Shown: positions 10,690-21,030 of the stretch, one piece after another
Position numbering within the stretch: position 1 is the first letter of the stretch
Layout: each line of letters begins with the position of its first letter
The notes under the pieces: model-generated
What the model was told of the DNA's origin: nothing
Database searches by the model: none
Seen by the model: the letters and a program-made list of their open reading frames with translations, nothing else
Assembly: GCF_000328475.2 (NCBI RefSeq)
Contig: NC_026486.1
Location: forward strand, 496,001 to 560,000
DNA length: 64,000 nucleotides
From: Mycosarcoma maydis
Taxonomy: Eukaryota > Basidiomycota > Ustilaginomycetes > Ustilaginales
Direction of reading: 5' to 3'
Translations under genes and position numbers: made by a program

Positions 10690-10917
10690 TTATGTCTTTA
10701 TGAACTGCTCGTCTTGCGACTCGGGACATCTATCTCCACTTTCCGTCTCGTCTTCGCTCTGTGCGGGGCGTGGCCTGTGTGCCTTTCGGTGGTAGACTCT
10801 TGCAGAGTAGGCGAGGGCTATCTCAGAAACCACGGGTGATGGCACGTAGTTGATCTTCGATCCTGCCGAAATTCCGTGTGATGGCACGTAGTTTTCTTTT
10901 GATCCTGCAGAGACCAT
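10690..10917 (-). CDS. Doubtful small ORF with two 14-residue repeats
   Basis: A minus-strand frame of about 75 residues from the ATG at 10917. It could instead be the last exon of a spliced gene, since an ATACAG acceptor-like site lies just upstream near 10943. It encodes two tandem 14-residue units, SAGSKENYVPSHGI and SAGSKINYVPSPVV, then an Arg/His-rich and acidic tail. The repeats come from a 42-bp DNA duplication whose unit length is a multiple of three. I found no in-frame ATG exon upstream with a good donor and no signal peptide. It may be only a DNA repeat in an open frame. Confidence 0.2.
   Translation of the reverse strand: MVSAGSKENYVPSHGISAGSKINYVPSPVVSEIALAYSARVYHRKAHRPRPAQSEDETESGDRCPESQDEQFIKT
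10836..10910. repeat. Imperfect tandem duplication, 42-bp period
   Basis: GTGATGGCACGTAGTT followed by GATCCTGC occurs at 10836-10866 and again from 10878, with a 42-bp period. The differences are concentrated in the central few bases. Confidence 0.85.
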
Positions 10918-11347
10918 TCCGAAAGGGTCTTGGTCGATCACTGTATCTTCAACTTATACTCCGTGATCGCGCAACATCCTTTTGTATTCACAATTCGTGA
11001 TTGCGCGGCTTACTGGACAAGTATAACATTAGGACAGCCACGACGACAACTGCTTCGATTGCTTGCTCTTACTTGCCAAATGTACATCTCGATCATCACC
11101 GAGATTTACTGCTCGTGCACTGTGAGGAAAGTTGCTCTCAGTAAAACATCTCTGTGCGTTACACCATCATTCGCCCTCCTACACAATCGTACAGAAGGCT
11201 TCTGACGGAATGTATCTATCTCCATTAGCAAGATGGGACACGAAACTACACGCAAAAAAACCCATGAGAAACCGTTGCCAAAGCGGGGACAAGCGAAAGT
11301 GGCTGAGCGAGATATGAACAAAAGAATGTAGAATAAGCCCTCGACAC

Positions 11348-14191
11348 TCAGAATGAGAATCGAATCAAGGCAGGGTTGAGAATGAAAGGCGACAGGAGCG
11401 TAGACACCGCGATGACCATGATGGGGAGCATCGTTGGCCATTCGGTGATTTGCCAGCCAAGAGGCACCGCCGAGGTGGCGAGTACGCTGACAGCCGCTAT
11501 GATGGCAATGCAGAGCGTGTTGGATTGCCAGAATTGACGCAGCACCAACGGCGCCTCGGTGGCAAAGTGGAAGTCGCTGTCGTCCTTGGCGGTGACACCG
11601 AATGAGATAGGAAGCGAAACTAGGTAGATGAGCGACGCCTTGATGAGAGCAAACGAGAGTGAGATGATCGTGATCAGGTTGATCGGGTACCAAAGAAGGT
11701 GTTGGCCAAGAGCAACAAAGATGTTGGCATCGCCACTTCGGTGACGAGCGATGGTGACACCAATGAAGCCCGTAGCGCCAAAAATGACGAGAGAAACGAC
11801 CCAGTATTGGAATGAAGAAATAAAGAACGGTGCCAACCAAGGACCGAGCCATCCTTGGACAAAGTAGAGACCAAGAGCACTCGGCAGCGAGACTCCAATG
11901 GCGATGTAGCTGGCGGCGTAAGCGAGCAGGTGGACCTTGTAGTGCGTAGGCACCTTGCTCGACCAGAAAACTGTGCGGATGAGCTTGGGTACAGGACCAT
12001 GAACAGGCCAGCGCCAAAGCGGGTTAAGGAAGAGCTCGAAGATACCGTAAGTGTACTTGCGCCAACGGTTGAGTTCATCAACGTAGGTAAGAGACACACC
12101 CTCTTGGAAGCCGTAGTTGGAGTAGGTAGCCCATCGCGTAACCCACCCCTTGAGCAGGAGGCGCAGGCCAAGATCGAGATCCTCTGATACAGTTTCTTCA
12201 GACCAAGGCTTGATGAGGCCCTCGCTGTTCTTGTTGCTGAGCGACTCTTCAGCAAGCTCGCTGAGAGCCGACTTGCGGATGAAGGCGTTGTGTCCAACGA
12301 AAGGAGCCACCTCGCCCGTAGCAGTCTGCCACGAGATGAAAAAGTAGACGAAGCGCATAAAGTAGGCAAGCGACTTTTCAAAAAATCCAGAGCCAACGAT
12401 CAGAACACCAGAACAGTGCTGCAGGATACCAACTTCAGGCGAGGAAGTCATCTCCCAAGCACTGGGCAGAAGTGAGTCGGCGGGGATACGAGTGTCTGAA
12501 TCAATGATCAGGATCAATTCACCAATGCTGACATCACCCTCGCCCTCAGCTTGGGGATGTCGCTCCTTTAGGATGCGCTGCAAAAGCGCCTCGCGATCCT
12601 GGTTTGGGTTGGCAAGGATCTCCTCTTCGTACCTCTTGGAAATCTGCATGCTGAAGTTCAAGTTGGAAGCTTTCTTGAAACGACCGGCACGCTCGAACAT
12701 GTCGCCGTGACGAGGACGAGCGATCCAAGCAATGTCGTGACGACGGTAAAAGTCGAGACGCGTCTGCCTCTCCTCTTCATCGATAACAGCCATGCCGTCT
12801 TCGCCAATGAGAATTGAAGCCGTACCTCCCTGCAACTCGTATTCTGTGATAGCAGCGCGCACTGAGTCGAGCGTTGGTTGCAGAACATGCTTGAGAGATT
12901 CCTTGTAGACAGGCACTTGAATAGTGACGTGGGGGAGGATGGTTTTGCCGAGCGGGGCAACGGGAGTCACACCTGAGTAGTAGCGCGAGTTGCGCATCAT
13001 GGGACGGATCGGTCCGATCGCCATGGCGACACAGCTGGCAACATTATCGGTGAGAGGAAGAATCACGAGGAACATGGGGAAGATGGCCAGGAGAACGACG
13101 AGGTAGATCGGCTCGCCATCCAGGCGAACTGCCTGAACGATCTGGCGAATCCAATTTGCAATGACGACAGTGGCCATGCAGATACTAAGGCCGCGAACAG
13201 CACCGGCGAAAGACTGGACGCTGCGAACCTCGGGAACGTAGTTTACGAGCTGCTGGAGATCTGACTCGGCCGAGCCGGAAGGAGTGATACCAGAATTGTC
13301 GACCGTGGTGTTGAACGACATAAGCGAAGGCGAGCGCGAAATCGAGCTTTGACGAGCTGAGGCAGTAGGGTCGGCAGTGATAGACCATACATAGTCAACC
13401 ATCAGGCGTTCGAAGCTACGCACCTGCTCGATAAGGTCTCGGCAGGACTCTGTCCAGATGACGAGCACTTGCTCCGTGTCGGAGAAGGCAGCCATCTGGG
13501 CACGTCGGGCACCACCAAGGTAATCCAGGCTGTGAACCACCTGCACTCGCTTGGAACTGCTCAAACGGATTTCAGTCTCTCCCGGGTTGAGGGTGGAGAG
13601 CGCTGCTGCAACAAGGGGAGTGTTGATGATGATAGCGGCATCGCAATTAAGCTCCAGCATGGCTCGAGAAAAGGCAGGCATGGATGAACCTTCCTGAGGA
13701 TACAAGATGTAGCTTCCCACTTGGAGTCGGACGGCGACAGCGTTGGAGAAGTTGTCTTGTCTGCACCACTTTTCGGTAACAGCGACCGAAAAGATGTGTC
13801 GAGCGAGAACGAGCGAGGCATGGATAGCGTCAGCCGAGGCACCTGACTCAGTCGAGTCTTCAGCCGTGGAGTGGAAGGTGTAGGATCCAGGAGAACCGGC
13901 CGATGGAGCAGTGGTCAAAATGTAAGAGTCGGATCGACGCTTGAAGCTGGAACGCTGTGCCTTGGCAGAGGACGGGTGACCGTAGTAATGGTTGTTCGAA
14001 GACGACGCTGACGATGAGGGGTTGATGCGATCCTCGTCATCAGACTCCATCACCTCCATGTCGTCCTCCTGATCTTGGTGATAGTACTTGCCAGCATGCG
14101 AAGCAACACTTGAGGCTACTGCAGGGTTGGTGTTAAGGGCGGGAAGCGTAGAGAGCGAAGGAACGCTCGAGCTAGAGTCGACGCGCTGCAT
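11348..14191 (-). CDS. Family 2 processive glycosyltransferase (paralogue A)
   Basis: Integral membrane glycosyltransferase of about 947 residues. The frame opens with TTG at 14323; the first ATG is at 14191 (MQRVDSSSSVP). An acidic, Ser-rich N-terminus precedes a conserved region (about 130-290) also found in paralogue B. Two membrane spans lie near 340-420, then the GT2 domain, then several C-terminal spans. All catalytic signatures are present: EDG at 464-466, the DSD metal motif at 564-566, SED with D671, and the acceptor motif LNRW at 707-710. These are hallmarks of processive beta-glycan synthases of the cellulose/chitin/hyaluronan type, but it is not a standard chitin synthase. Product unknown; a beta-glucan is suggested by the divergent GH16 neighbour at 16341. 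Confidence 0.88.
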   Translation of the reverse strand: MQRVDSSSSVPSLSTLPALNTNPAVASSVASHAGKYYHQDQEDDMEVMESDDEDRINPSSSASSSNNHYYGHPSSAKAQRSSFKRRSDSYILTTAPSAGSPGSYTFHSTAEDSTESGASADAIHASLVLARHIFSVAVTEKWCRQDNFSNAVAVRLQVGSYILYPQEGSSMPAFSRAMLELNCDAAIIINTPLVAAALSTLNPGETEIRLSSSKRVQVVHSLDYLGGARRAQMAAFSDTEQVLVIWTESCRDLIEQVRSFERLMVDYVWSITADPTASARQSSISRSPSLMSFNTTVDNSGITPSGSAESDLQQLVNYVPEVRSVQSFAGAVRGLSICMATVVIANWIRQIVQAVRLDGEPIYLVVLLAIFPMFLVILPLTDNVASCVAMAIGPIRPMMRNSRYYSGVTPVAPLGKTILPHVTIQVPVYKESLKHVLQPTLDSVRAAITEYELQGGTASILIGEDGMAVIDEEERQTRLDFYRRHDIAWIARPRHGDMFERAGRFKKASNLNFSMQISKRYEEEILANPNQDREALLQRILKERHPQAEGEGDVSIGELILIIDSDTRIPADSLLPSAWEMTSSPEVGILQHCSGVLIVGSGFFEKSLAYFMRFVYFFISWQTATGEVAPFVGHNAFIRKSALSELAEESLSNKNSEGLIKPWSEETVSEDLDLGLRLLLKGWVTRWATYSNYGFQEGVSLTYVDELNRWRKYTYGIFELFLNPLWRWPVHGPVPKLIRTVFWSSKVPTHYKVHLLAYAASYIAIGVSLPSALGLYFVQGWLGPWLAPFFISSFQYWVVSLVIFGATGFIGVTIARHRSGDANIFVALGQHLLWYPINLITIISLSFALIKASLIYLVSLPISFGVTAKDDSDFHFATEAPLVLRQFWQSNTLCIAIIAAVSVLATSAVPLGWQITEWPTMLPIMVIAVSTLLSPFILNPALIRFSF

Positions 14192-16340
14192 CTTGTTGTT
14201 GCGATCGTCAACCGGATTCGTTTGTGTGCGCCAAAGGCTGCTATGAAGTGTGTTTGACTCGCGTAAAATAGGAAGAGTCGGGTCGTTGGTGGAGAGAAGT
14301 AATTTCAGGGATGGAAGAGGCAAGGAGAAGAGTAAATGAAGATGTTGAAAAGAAGAAGTAGGAGCGGTGAGCTCAGGAAGTGAGATAGAGAGAGGGAGAT
14401 GCTGGAGTTAGATTGTAAGAATGTAGGAATCGAAGGGATTAAGAGATATAGAGGCAACGATGACTTATGGCCGGCCGCATCCTGGTTTCGTAATGATTTC
14501 CAGGGCGGCAACAACAAGATGGATCATGACACCGGCCTAGCTCTGGCTAGGAATTACATCTCTGACAGACTAAGACGGAAGACCAGGTCGTAATGCGAGC
14601 TCTTACGAGGTACCGGCTTACACATGCACACGCGGGTAGATATCGATCTAAGAGCAGGAAAAAAGAGGGCACTGTGGGAAGAGGTCGAGACACACGCTGA
14701 TGATCGCGACCAAGAAGCGAGAGCCTGCAAAGTCCGAATCGTGAAAGCAGCAGAACGGAGCCTTGCATTCATGTCTCTACGAAGATGGCTAGTTTTCAAG
14801 TTTATGCGGCACTGCAAGGTCTGAAGAGGAAGACGTGATACATGGACTTCTCTGATCAAGATCATGATCGGTTTCCTGGAACTGGTTGTCTAGGTAGCAG
14901 ACATGGGTCAGCGTCGTGTTCAACATGGGTGAATACAATGTTTCAAAGGATGGGAACCGCCGATCTGAACTTTGGTAAAGAGATTTACCAGGCTGGATGA
15001 TCCACAGTTTAAACGGCACAGAAGGCTGAAGGCTCAAAGCATGCGGACGGCTGACGGCTAACAAGTAACTGCAACCGAACTTGCAAAGTGTGCTTCCCGA
15101 GGCGAGGGCGGGTTTTTTTGGACGAGCGCGGGAAGGGGAGCAGGAAAGTTGGTTTGACAGGCGAAAGAGGAGGATATACCTGTATAAACAGGGTCTAAGA
15201 GACAAGCACAACCAGCAGAGTGGCGTGCGACAGACTTGTTTGTACCCTTGTGTACATGTCTCTCTGAGAGGGGATGACCGACTCTGCTGGGCGGACAATC
15301 CTGAAATCTGTCGAAGGTTCTGGCTATCAGAATGCATCTGGGCTTGCCTGTCAGACCTGTATATGGGTGATGCACCCATCAGTCTGGCTCAGCCCAGGTT
15401 CAGGTTTCAGCTTTGCCAATCATTTCAGAGGCCGCTATCAGCTGCCAAGGCGGCAGCGCGCTTCAGCCACCGCCGGAGCTCGAAAAAAATCGTGAATGGA
15501 ATTCTGATAGTTATCGAAAATCCTCCTGCACTTTCTGCAATTCTGAGACACGGCACGACCTTGCATCGCGAACTCACGACTTCCTTGCAGAGATACCGGG
15601 GTCCGAAGTTTACTTCTGGATGCTTCCCACAAAGATCCTGCAAACAAGCTTAGCCGGGCCTGACCCAATTCGTGATTCGGTCCGGGTGGCACGTTGGCCA
15701 TAGCCCAGAACGGATCCATCTGTTTGAAGTTTTAGATGGCGTTCTGGTTCTCTTGTTGACTGCCGGATCAACACAAGAAATTGTGTCTCAAGTCTGATGA
15801 TTTAGGAGGACTGGTGCACCCTGCCTGACCTTGGTTGACAAACGTCGCGGGATTGTCTTTGGCCTGCCTCTGCTCAGTGCGAATCACGAATGTTGCGCGC
15901 GTGATAGGCATGATCTGGTAACAATACCAGAACGAGGAGTAAAGTCCTTCTCCTTTTGGCTTGTCGAAGCCCGTGGTGAGACTTTAGCCCGTGCGGCTTG
16001 ATCTGATTCAACAGGAGCATCATCTTGATTTCGTTGCTATCGATCCTAGCAAGGTCAGCACATCGAGCAGGTACGGGAAGCGCACCGGCTGGTACCACTT
16101 TCTCAACGACTTGACCCTTGTTTTCGTTTGCGATCCAGCTAGAGAATTCACTTGAAAGCCACTTGCTCTCATCTTACATCGCTCCAGTTGTGATCTTACT
16201 TAGCGTCAGCTTTTTCAATCATCTCAACATCTTTACACCTACATCTCCCTCTTCCTTCCCCTCATCCTTCTTTTGTTCCCACATCCTTTCCCTCCAAGCA
16301 ACCCCTCTCGCAACGACGTCCAAGCTCCATACTACACAGG
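14192..16340. other. Shared promoter region of divergent GT2-A and GH16-A
   Basis: About 2.1 kb between two divergently transcribed wall genes. No convincing gene is present. It holds TCACGA-core copies near 14738, 15487, 15670 and 15883, and an inverted repeat CCTGT-ATAA-ACAGG (15179-15192) containing a TATAAA box. The last 100 bp before the GH16 start is a long pyrimidine-rich tract typical of strong fungal promoters or 5' leaders. Confidence 0.5.
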
Positions 16341-17774
16341 ATGGCCTCATCATCAGGACACATTACTCCCATGGAGGAGAAGACTTTCAGCTTCTCGCCA
16401 TCAGCGCAAGTACCTCACTTTCTGCGTAACCAGTATAGGAGCACAAGTTCTCGACCGACCTCCGGGCCGAGCAGCTGTGCCTCGTCGGTGATCCACCTGC
16501 CCATCTCGCCGTCGCGCAACGCCAGCTTCAACGAGAAGAACGCTTCTTTCTCTGTCCTGCAGACCCTTCCTAAGTTCACCGGCGAGAATCCCGCAAACAC
16601 TAGCAACCCATCCACGGCATCTTCCATGACTGCAGCTGAGAAGCCGGCTAAGGAAGGCAGGAAGCACAACCTTGCTTTCTCCTTCTTTGCTTTACTTTCC
16701 GTCATCCTTTCAGGTGTCGTGATCGCTTTCGGCTGGATCAATACTCCTCAGCAGAAGCTCTGTCTCGCGTTTCAGGATGACTTTACCGGACGTACCACGC
16801 TCAACACGGACAACTGGGAGTATGAAGTCAAAGCCGATGGTTTTGGAAACAAAGAGTTCCAGATGACCACCACGCAGGCCGATAACTCGTTCATCGAGGA
16901 CGGCAAGCTTTACCTGGTCCCTACGCTTACTTCGGACGAGGTGGGCGAAGCAGCCATCACTGGCAACTACACCTACAGCCTCAACAGCACCTGCACTGCT
17001 TTTCCCCAAACCTCAGACGCTTGCGAAAGTGTCTCCAACTCTACGCTCGGGCAGGTCTTGCTGCCCGTCAAGTCGGCGAGGATCCGAACCAAAGCATCTA
17101 TCAACCGCGGCCGAATCGAGGTACGAGCTCGACTACCAGCTGGTGACTGGATTTGGCCCGCCATATGGATGATGCCTGAGGACTCGGTATATGGCGAGTG
17201 GCCCCGAAGCGGTGAGATCGACATTATGGAGTCCAAGGGAAATGTCGTCGAGTCTCGCAAGGATCGCTTCCGTAACTCTGTCACTTCGACTCTGCATTGG
17301 GGACCTTCTGCTGCTACGGATCGTTGGGGTCTCACCAGTTCCAACTTTTCTGTTCCCCGCGACTACTTTTCGGAAGACTTCCACACCTTCGGTATGGATT
17401 GGACTCCCACCACATTGACCACTTGGGTCGACAAGCCAACCCGTCAAATTATGAGGCTCGACATGAACCGCGACTTCTTCGCTTTCAGCAAGCTCTCGCA
17501 CCTTCTCTGGAACGGTACTGCGATTCAGGATCCTTGGAATGGCAAGAAAAGCGCTCCGTTTGACCAGAACTTCTACCTCATCCTCAATGTTGCTGTCGGT
17601 GGTACTAACGGCTACTTTTCCGATATCGACCGCAACAAACCCTGGCAGAATGGTGGCTCGAACCCTGTCGCCGACTTCTGGGCCGCCCGCTCGCGCTGGT
17701 TGCCCACCTGGCCTACTGACCCTAAAAGGCGTGGGATGGCCATCGACTCGGTCAAGATGTGGCAGCGATGCTAA
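16341..17774 (+). CDS. Membrane-anchored GH16 beta-glucanase/transglycosylase (paralogue A)
   Basis: Type II membrane protein of 477 residues that should expose a GH16 domain on the cell surface or in the secretory lumen. A Ser-rich cytoplasmic tail is followed by one membrane span at about 111-133 (ending VVIAFGWI). The jelly-roll domain follows. The catalytic ExDxxE motif is in SGEIDIMES (E292, D294, E297), preceded by the substrate-cleft segment GDWIWPAIWMMPEDSVYG. This resembles eukaryotic laminarinase/GNBP-type GH16 enzymes acting on beta-1,3-glucan or mixed-linkage glucan. Several NxT/S sites are present (NYT, NST, NFS). It is divergent from GT2-A. It could hydrolyse or transfer glycan; sequence alone cannot say which. 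Confidence 0.9.
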   Translation: MASSSGHITPMEEKTFSFSPSAQVPHFLRNQYRSTSSRPTSGPSSCASSVIHLPISPSRNASFNEKNASFSVLQTLPKFTGENPANTSNPSTASSMTAAEKPAKEGRKHNLAFSFFALLSVILSGVVIAFGWINTPQQKLCLAFQDDFTGRTTLNTDNWEYEVKADGFGNKEFQMTTTQADNSFIEDGKLYLVPTLTSDEVGEAAITGNYTYSLNSTCTAFPQTSDACESVSNSTLGQVLLPVKSARIRTKASINRGRIEVRARLPAGDWIWPAIWMMPEDSVYGEWPRSGEIDIMESKGNVVESRKDRFRNSVTSTLHWGPSAATDRWGLTSSNFSVPRDYFSEDFHTFGMDWTPTTLTTWVDKPTRQIMRLDMNRDFFAFSKLSHLLWNGTAIQDPWNGKKSAPFDQNFYLILNVAVGGTNGYFSDIDRNKPWQNGGSNPVADFWAARSRWLPTWPTDPKRRGMAIDSVKMWQRC

Positions 17775-18387
17775 GTGTGCTTCCTACCCTTCGCCATGAC
17801 CCACTCACTTCTCTTTCTTTCTCGTCGTTTGTACATGCTTTGCCTGATGTGTCAAGGGTCCTTGTAGTAGAAAGCTGTTTTTAGTTTTTGCTTCACGCTC
17901 ATTCTAATCGTATGAAGTCTATCCTGATCGCTGAGAAGCGCGAATCCGTGAATGTGGGTGTAAGAAAAGACCGAGAATCACGAATATTGGGGAGTAGAAA
18001 TTACGGTGAAGTTACTATGGACGTGAGAAATGAGGGCCAGAGGGCGAATCATGAATCATCAATGTCGAGTCGTTCGTTTCGGTTATACTCAGGACACGTG
18101 AATCGCCGATGCCACTCGTGACTGCAGTGAGTGCCAAGGTTCCAGGGGGAAGACGCTAACCAAGCCTAAGTCAGTGGCACCTTTTCTTCAATTGCAAGTG
18201 CTCTCGGAAACTTACACCAGCATTTCGTGAACATCAGGTATGTAACTCACTGCATACGTTGCAAAGGTAAGGAAGGGGATGCGGATGTAGAAACAAACTA
18301 AACGGTGACATTGTATAACAAAAGAAGGATAGGGAGACCAACAGAAAAAACTACTGCTAACTACTATGTACATCGGATAAATGTGCA
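17775..18387. other. Intergenic region between the two convergent GH16 genes
   Basis: About 0.6 kb marking the centre of the inverted GT2/GH16 arrangement. Degenerate TCACGA-core copies lie at about 17940-18120. No gene is seen. Confidence 0.5.
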
Positions 18388-19593
18388 CTAGCACTTCTGC
18401 CACATTCGAACACGGTCGATGGCCATGCCTCGTTCCCTCGGGTCGGTGGGCCAGGATGGATACCACTTCTTAATGTTGCTCCAGAAGGTGGTGGCGGGAT
18501 ACGCCGACTCAGTATTCCAGACAATGTCGCCGGCACCTTGGAAGTACTTACCACCGACGGCGACATTGAGAATGAGGTAAAAATGCTGATCGAAGGGAGC
18601 AACGTTAGGTGTGTCGCTGCGAATCCAAGGGTTGTGGATAGGGGGCTCGATCTGGATATCGGCGAACTTGCCAGCGTCCCACATGGGCTCCTTTGGAAAC
18701 TCGAAGTACGATAAGGTGTAACGCGGATCGTCGACGTAGACTCTCATGCGCTTCTCGTTCCATTCGAGTACATAGTTGTGAAAACCCTGGTTGAAATAGT
18801 CGCGCCATCGGAACTGATAACCAGTGTGGTGGCCACCAGCGTTAGTTCTCCAATCGGGTCCAAAGTGGTAAGAAGACTGCACAGCGCCAACTGCACGCTC
18901 GTCCATTCGGTGACGGGGCATGTTGCCTGAAGACTCCATCAGATCGATTTCACCACTGGCAGGCCAAATACCGTAGACAGAGTCGCGTGGCATCATCCAG
19001 ATGGCAGGCCATAGCCAGTTACCGGTTGGCGTTCTGGCACGCACTTCGACTTTGCCGTAGCGAATGGCGTGCGACTTTTTGGTGGTGATACGAGTGCTTT
19101 GGATAGGATTGAGCATGCGGCCCTCGTTGTGATTATTGCCCATGGTACAGTCCTTTTCAGTAAGGCCGGTACAGTTGCCCGAGGCAGCAAGGTCGATTTT
19201 GAGACCGTCCATGTTAAAGTAAGGTGGCCAAAAGTTCTCGACTGTCAAGGTGGGGACAAGGTAAAGCTTGCCATCCTCGACATAGGTATTTGCTTCGCTG
19301 TCGGTGGTCCAATCGAACGATCCGGTACCGTAGCCACCAACCTGGATCTCATGTGACCAAGTCGATTTATTGAAGCCGTTGGAGAAATCGTCGTCGAGAA
19401 TGAGACAGAGCTTGTCTTGCTTCTCTACTCGAAGCACACCGTCCAGCACAACGGCGATCATGGCGGCGATGCCCATCACGACGCCGATCAGGACGACTCG
19501 CCTGTTTTTGATCCGAATGCGCTTGGATTCTTTGCTGTCGAGCCATTCCAGACGCTCCTGCGCCGCTTTCGATTGCGCGCCGAGCTTCTCCAT
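18388..19593 (-). CDS. Membrane-anchored GH16 beta-glucanase/transglycosylase (paralogue B)
   Basis: About 401 residues from the ATG at 19593 (MEKLGAQSK); an in-frame open stretch continues to 19674, so a 428-residue form is possible. A charged cytoplasmic tail (SKESKRIRIKNRR) precedes one membrane span (VVLIGVVMGIAAMIAVVLDG). The GH16 domain has the catalytic motif SGEIDLMES (E215, D217, E220) after GNWLWPAIWMMPRDSVYG. The family and layout match the GH16 at 16341, with a much shorter N-terminal tail, so the two are clearly paralogues. Both end with an almost identical GMAIDxVxMWQxC tail. It is divergent from GT2-B at 21031. Confidence 0.9.
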   Translation of the reverse strand: MEKLGAQSKAAQERLEWLDSKESKRIRIKNRRVVLIGVVMGIAAMIAVVLDGVLRVEKQDKLCLILDDDFSNGFNKSTWSHEIQVGGYGTGSFDWTTDSEANTYVEDGKLYLVPTLTVENFWPPYFNMDGLKIDLAASGNCTGLTEKDCTMGNNHNEGRMLNPIQSTRITTKKSHAIRYGKVEVRARTPTGNWLWPAIWMMPRDSVYGIWPASGEIDLMESSGNMPRHRMDERAVGAVQSSYHFGPDWRTNAGGHHTGYQFRWRDYFNQGFHNYVLEWNEKRMRVYVDDPRYTLSYFEFPKEPMWDAGKFADIQIEPPIHNPWIRSDTPNVAPFDQHFYLILNVAVGGKYFQGAGDIVWNTESAYPATTFWSNIKKWYPSWPTDPRERGMAIDRVRMWQKC

Positions 19594-21030
19594 GATGAGA
19601 TGACCTTTCTTGTGTCTTACAAGAGAAGGATTCAGTGGGTGCTTGTGGTAACTCGGAAGATGAGGAAGGTTCAACTTGGGGCTGGGACGGTAGCAATGAA
19701 GGGAAGAAGGAAGGATAGAATGGAGTAATCGGCGAGAAGGAAGGAAAGTTCCTATGTGTTAAGGGCATATGACACTTAGAATAGGGTTTTCACCGTCAGC
19801 ATTGGCTAGGAAATTTACCCATCCAAAAGATTAACTCACACCACGTGAATCTTCAGCTACGAGTCTAGCCTCAACCCTCTACATCGATTGAGGTTCTTCC
19901 ACTCAAGTGCACAGACAGACTTCGAGGCTCAATCGTCATCACAGGGGCAGAGAAACTCACCATCGATGTAGCACTGACGAAAGCCTTCACACTCAAATCA
20001 TGGGCGTTGTGCGGCTATCGAGCGTTCTTCGGCCAGAAGGATCTTCCGATAACAATGCCTTCCGAAGAAAAGTCGTGCTTGTAAAGCACGCATGTTTCGA
20101 AGGCACATTAGCCCCGAAGGCAATTGCAAGTGCCTGGTTTAGTCCGGCGTGTAGTTCAGGGGCGGGATCGCCAGGTGCGTGGAAGAACTGTACTTGGCTT
20201 GAGCAGCATTTTGCCGTGACTGGAGTAATGCCCTGTGACTCTGATCAGTGGATAACCATATTTCATCCATGTTTCAGACGGGCCGCTGTAATCATACTCG
20301 GGTCTGAAACCAGCACCAGAAATGAATTTTTAATCCGGGTCTTCATCCAGGTCTTTATCCAGGTCTTAAAAAGGCAATTTTAAGTCCGATCTGCGTTGCT
20401 CACGTCGATCACTCCTGGGTCGCGATACCTTGTCATGAGAACATTCTGACACCAGACCGTACGTACGGGACCCTCGAATTGCGAAACTGTTCATTATGTG
20501 TGGTCTAGAGAGCTGCTACTGATGCTATCACCTGCGATGAGAAGCTGATGGATTTAGCCGCGACTATCGATTATTCAGTATAGCCAGGTTATCAGAACGC
20601 GGACCAAGAGATGCTTGATGAGCTTTGGCCTTGATTGTGAAAATTCAAGAGAAGACGACCCCCATTCAGCGGTCTTCAACAGCTCGTTCGTAGCCGTACT
20701 TGGTGTTTTCCATTACTCGCCAATCGTCAAAGAATCTCTGCTTTCAACTGCTGCTCCACTTCTCCCTTTGAAATCCTCTTCAAAACCGTTTCTCCCTTGC
20801 CGACCCGCATCCTTGCATCAAGATAGCTCGACAAGCCTTCCCTCATCGTCTTTTTCAATCCTCCTTATTTCCTATCATCGACCCTCTTTCATCTGCTCCT
20901 TCCCTTCACGCAGTGGTCTGTCATAACCACGTCGACTTTCATCGAGTTGTCGCAGAGGTATACTCAAGACCTTTCTCTCACGAACGTCCTCCGTCTACTG
21001 TTCTGACGGAACCCATCTAGGAACAGCAAG
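19594..21030. other. Shared promoter region of divergent GH16-B and GT2-B
   Basis: About 1.4 kb. No gene is recognised. It holds a small triple 12-bp repeat (20333-20368). A pyrimidine-rich stretch in the last 250 bp before the GT2-B start is consistent with a promoter and leader. Confidence 0.5.
20333..20368. repeat. Three tandem 12-bp units ATCCRGGTCTTN
   Basis: Units at 20333-20344, 20345-20356 and 20357-20368 (ATCCGGGTCTTC, ATCCAGGTCTTT, ATCCAGGTCTTA) sit in the GH16-B/GT2-B promoter region. They could be regulatory sites or a simple slippage product. Confidence 0.85.

Larger units (their letters stand above)
9835..11347. other. Intergenic region between Zn2Cys6 gene and GT2 gene
   Basis: About 1.5 kb containing the promoter of the Zn2Cys6 gene and the 3' flank of the glycosyltransferase gene. 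It carries many TCACGA-core repeats (10201, 10256-10321, 10401-10431), an imperfect tandem duplication (10836-10910), and one short minus-strand open frame through that duplication, listed separately with low confidence. Confidence 0.5.

Noticed and set aside
11106..12017. Minus-strand open frame of 303 codons
   Set aside because: It overlaps the GT2-A coding frame in another frame, starts without a plausible context, and its His/Ser/Arg-rich composition is typical of shadow frames.
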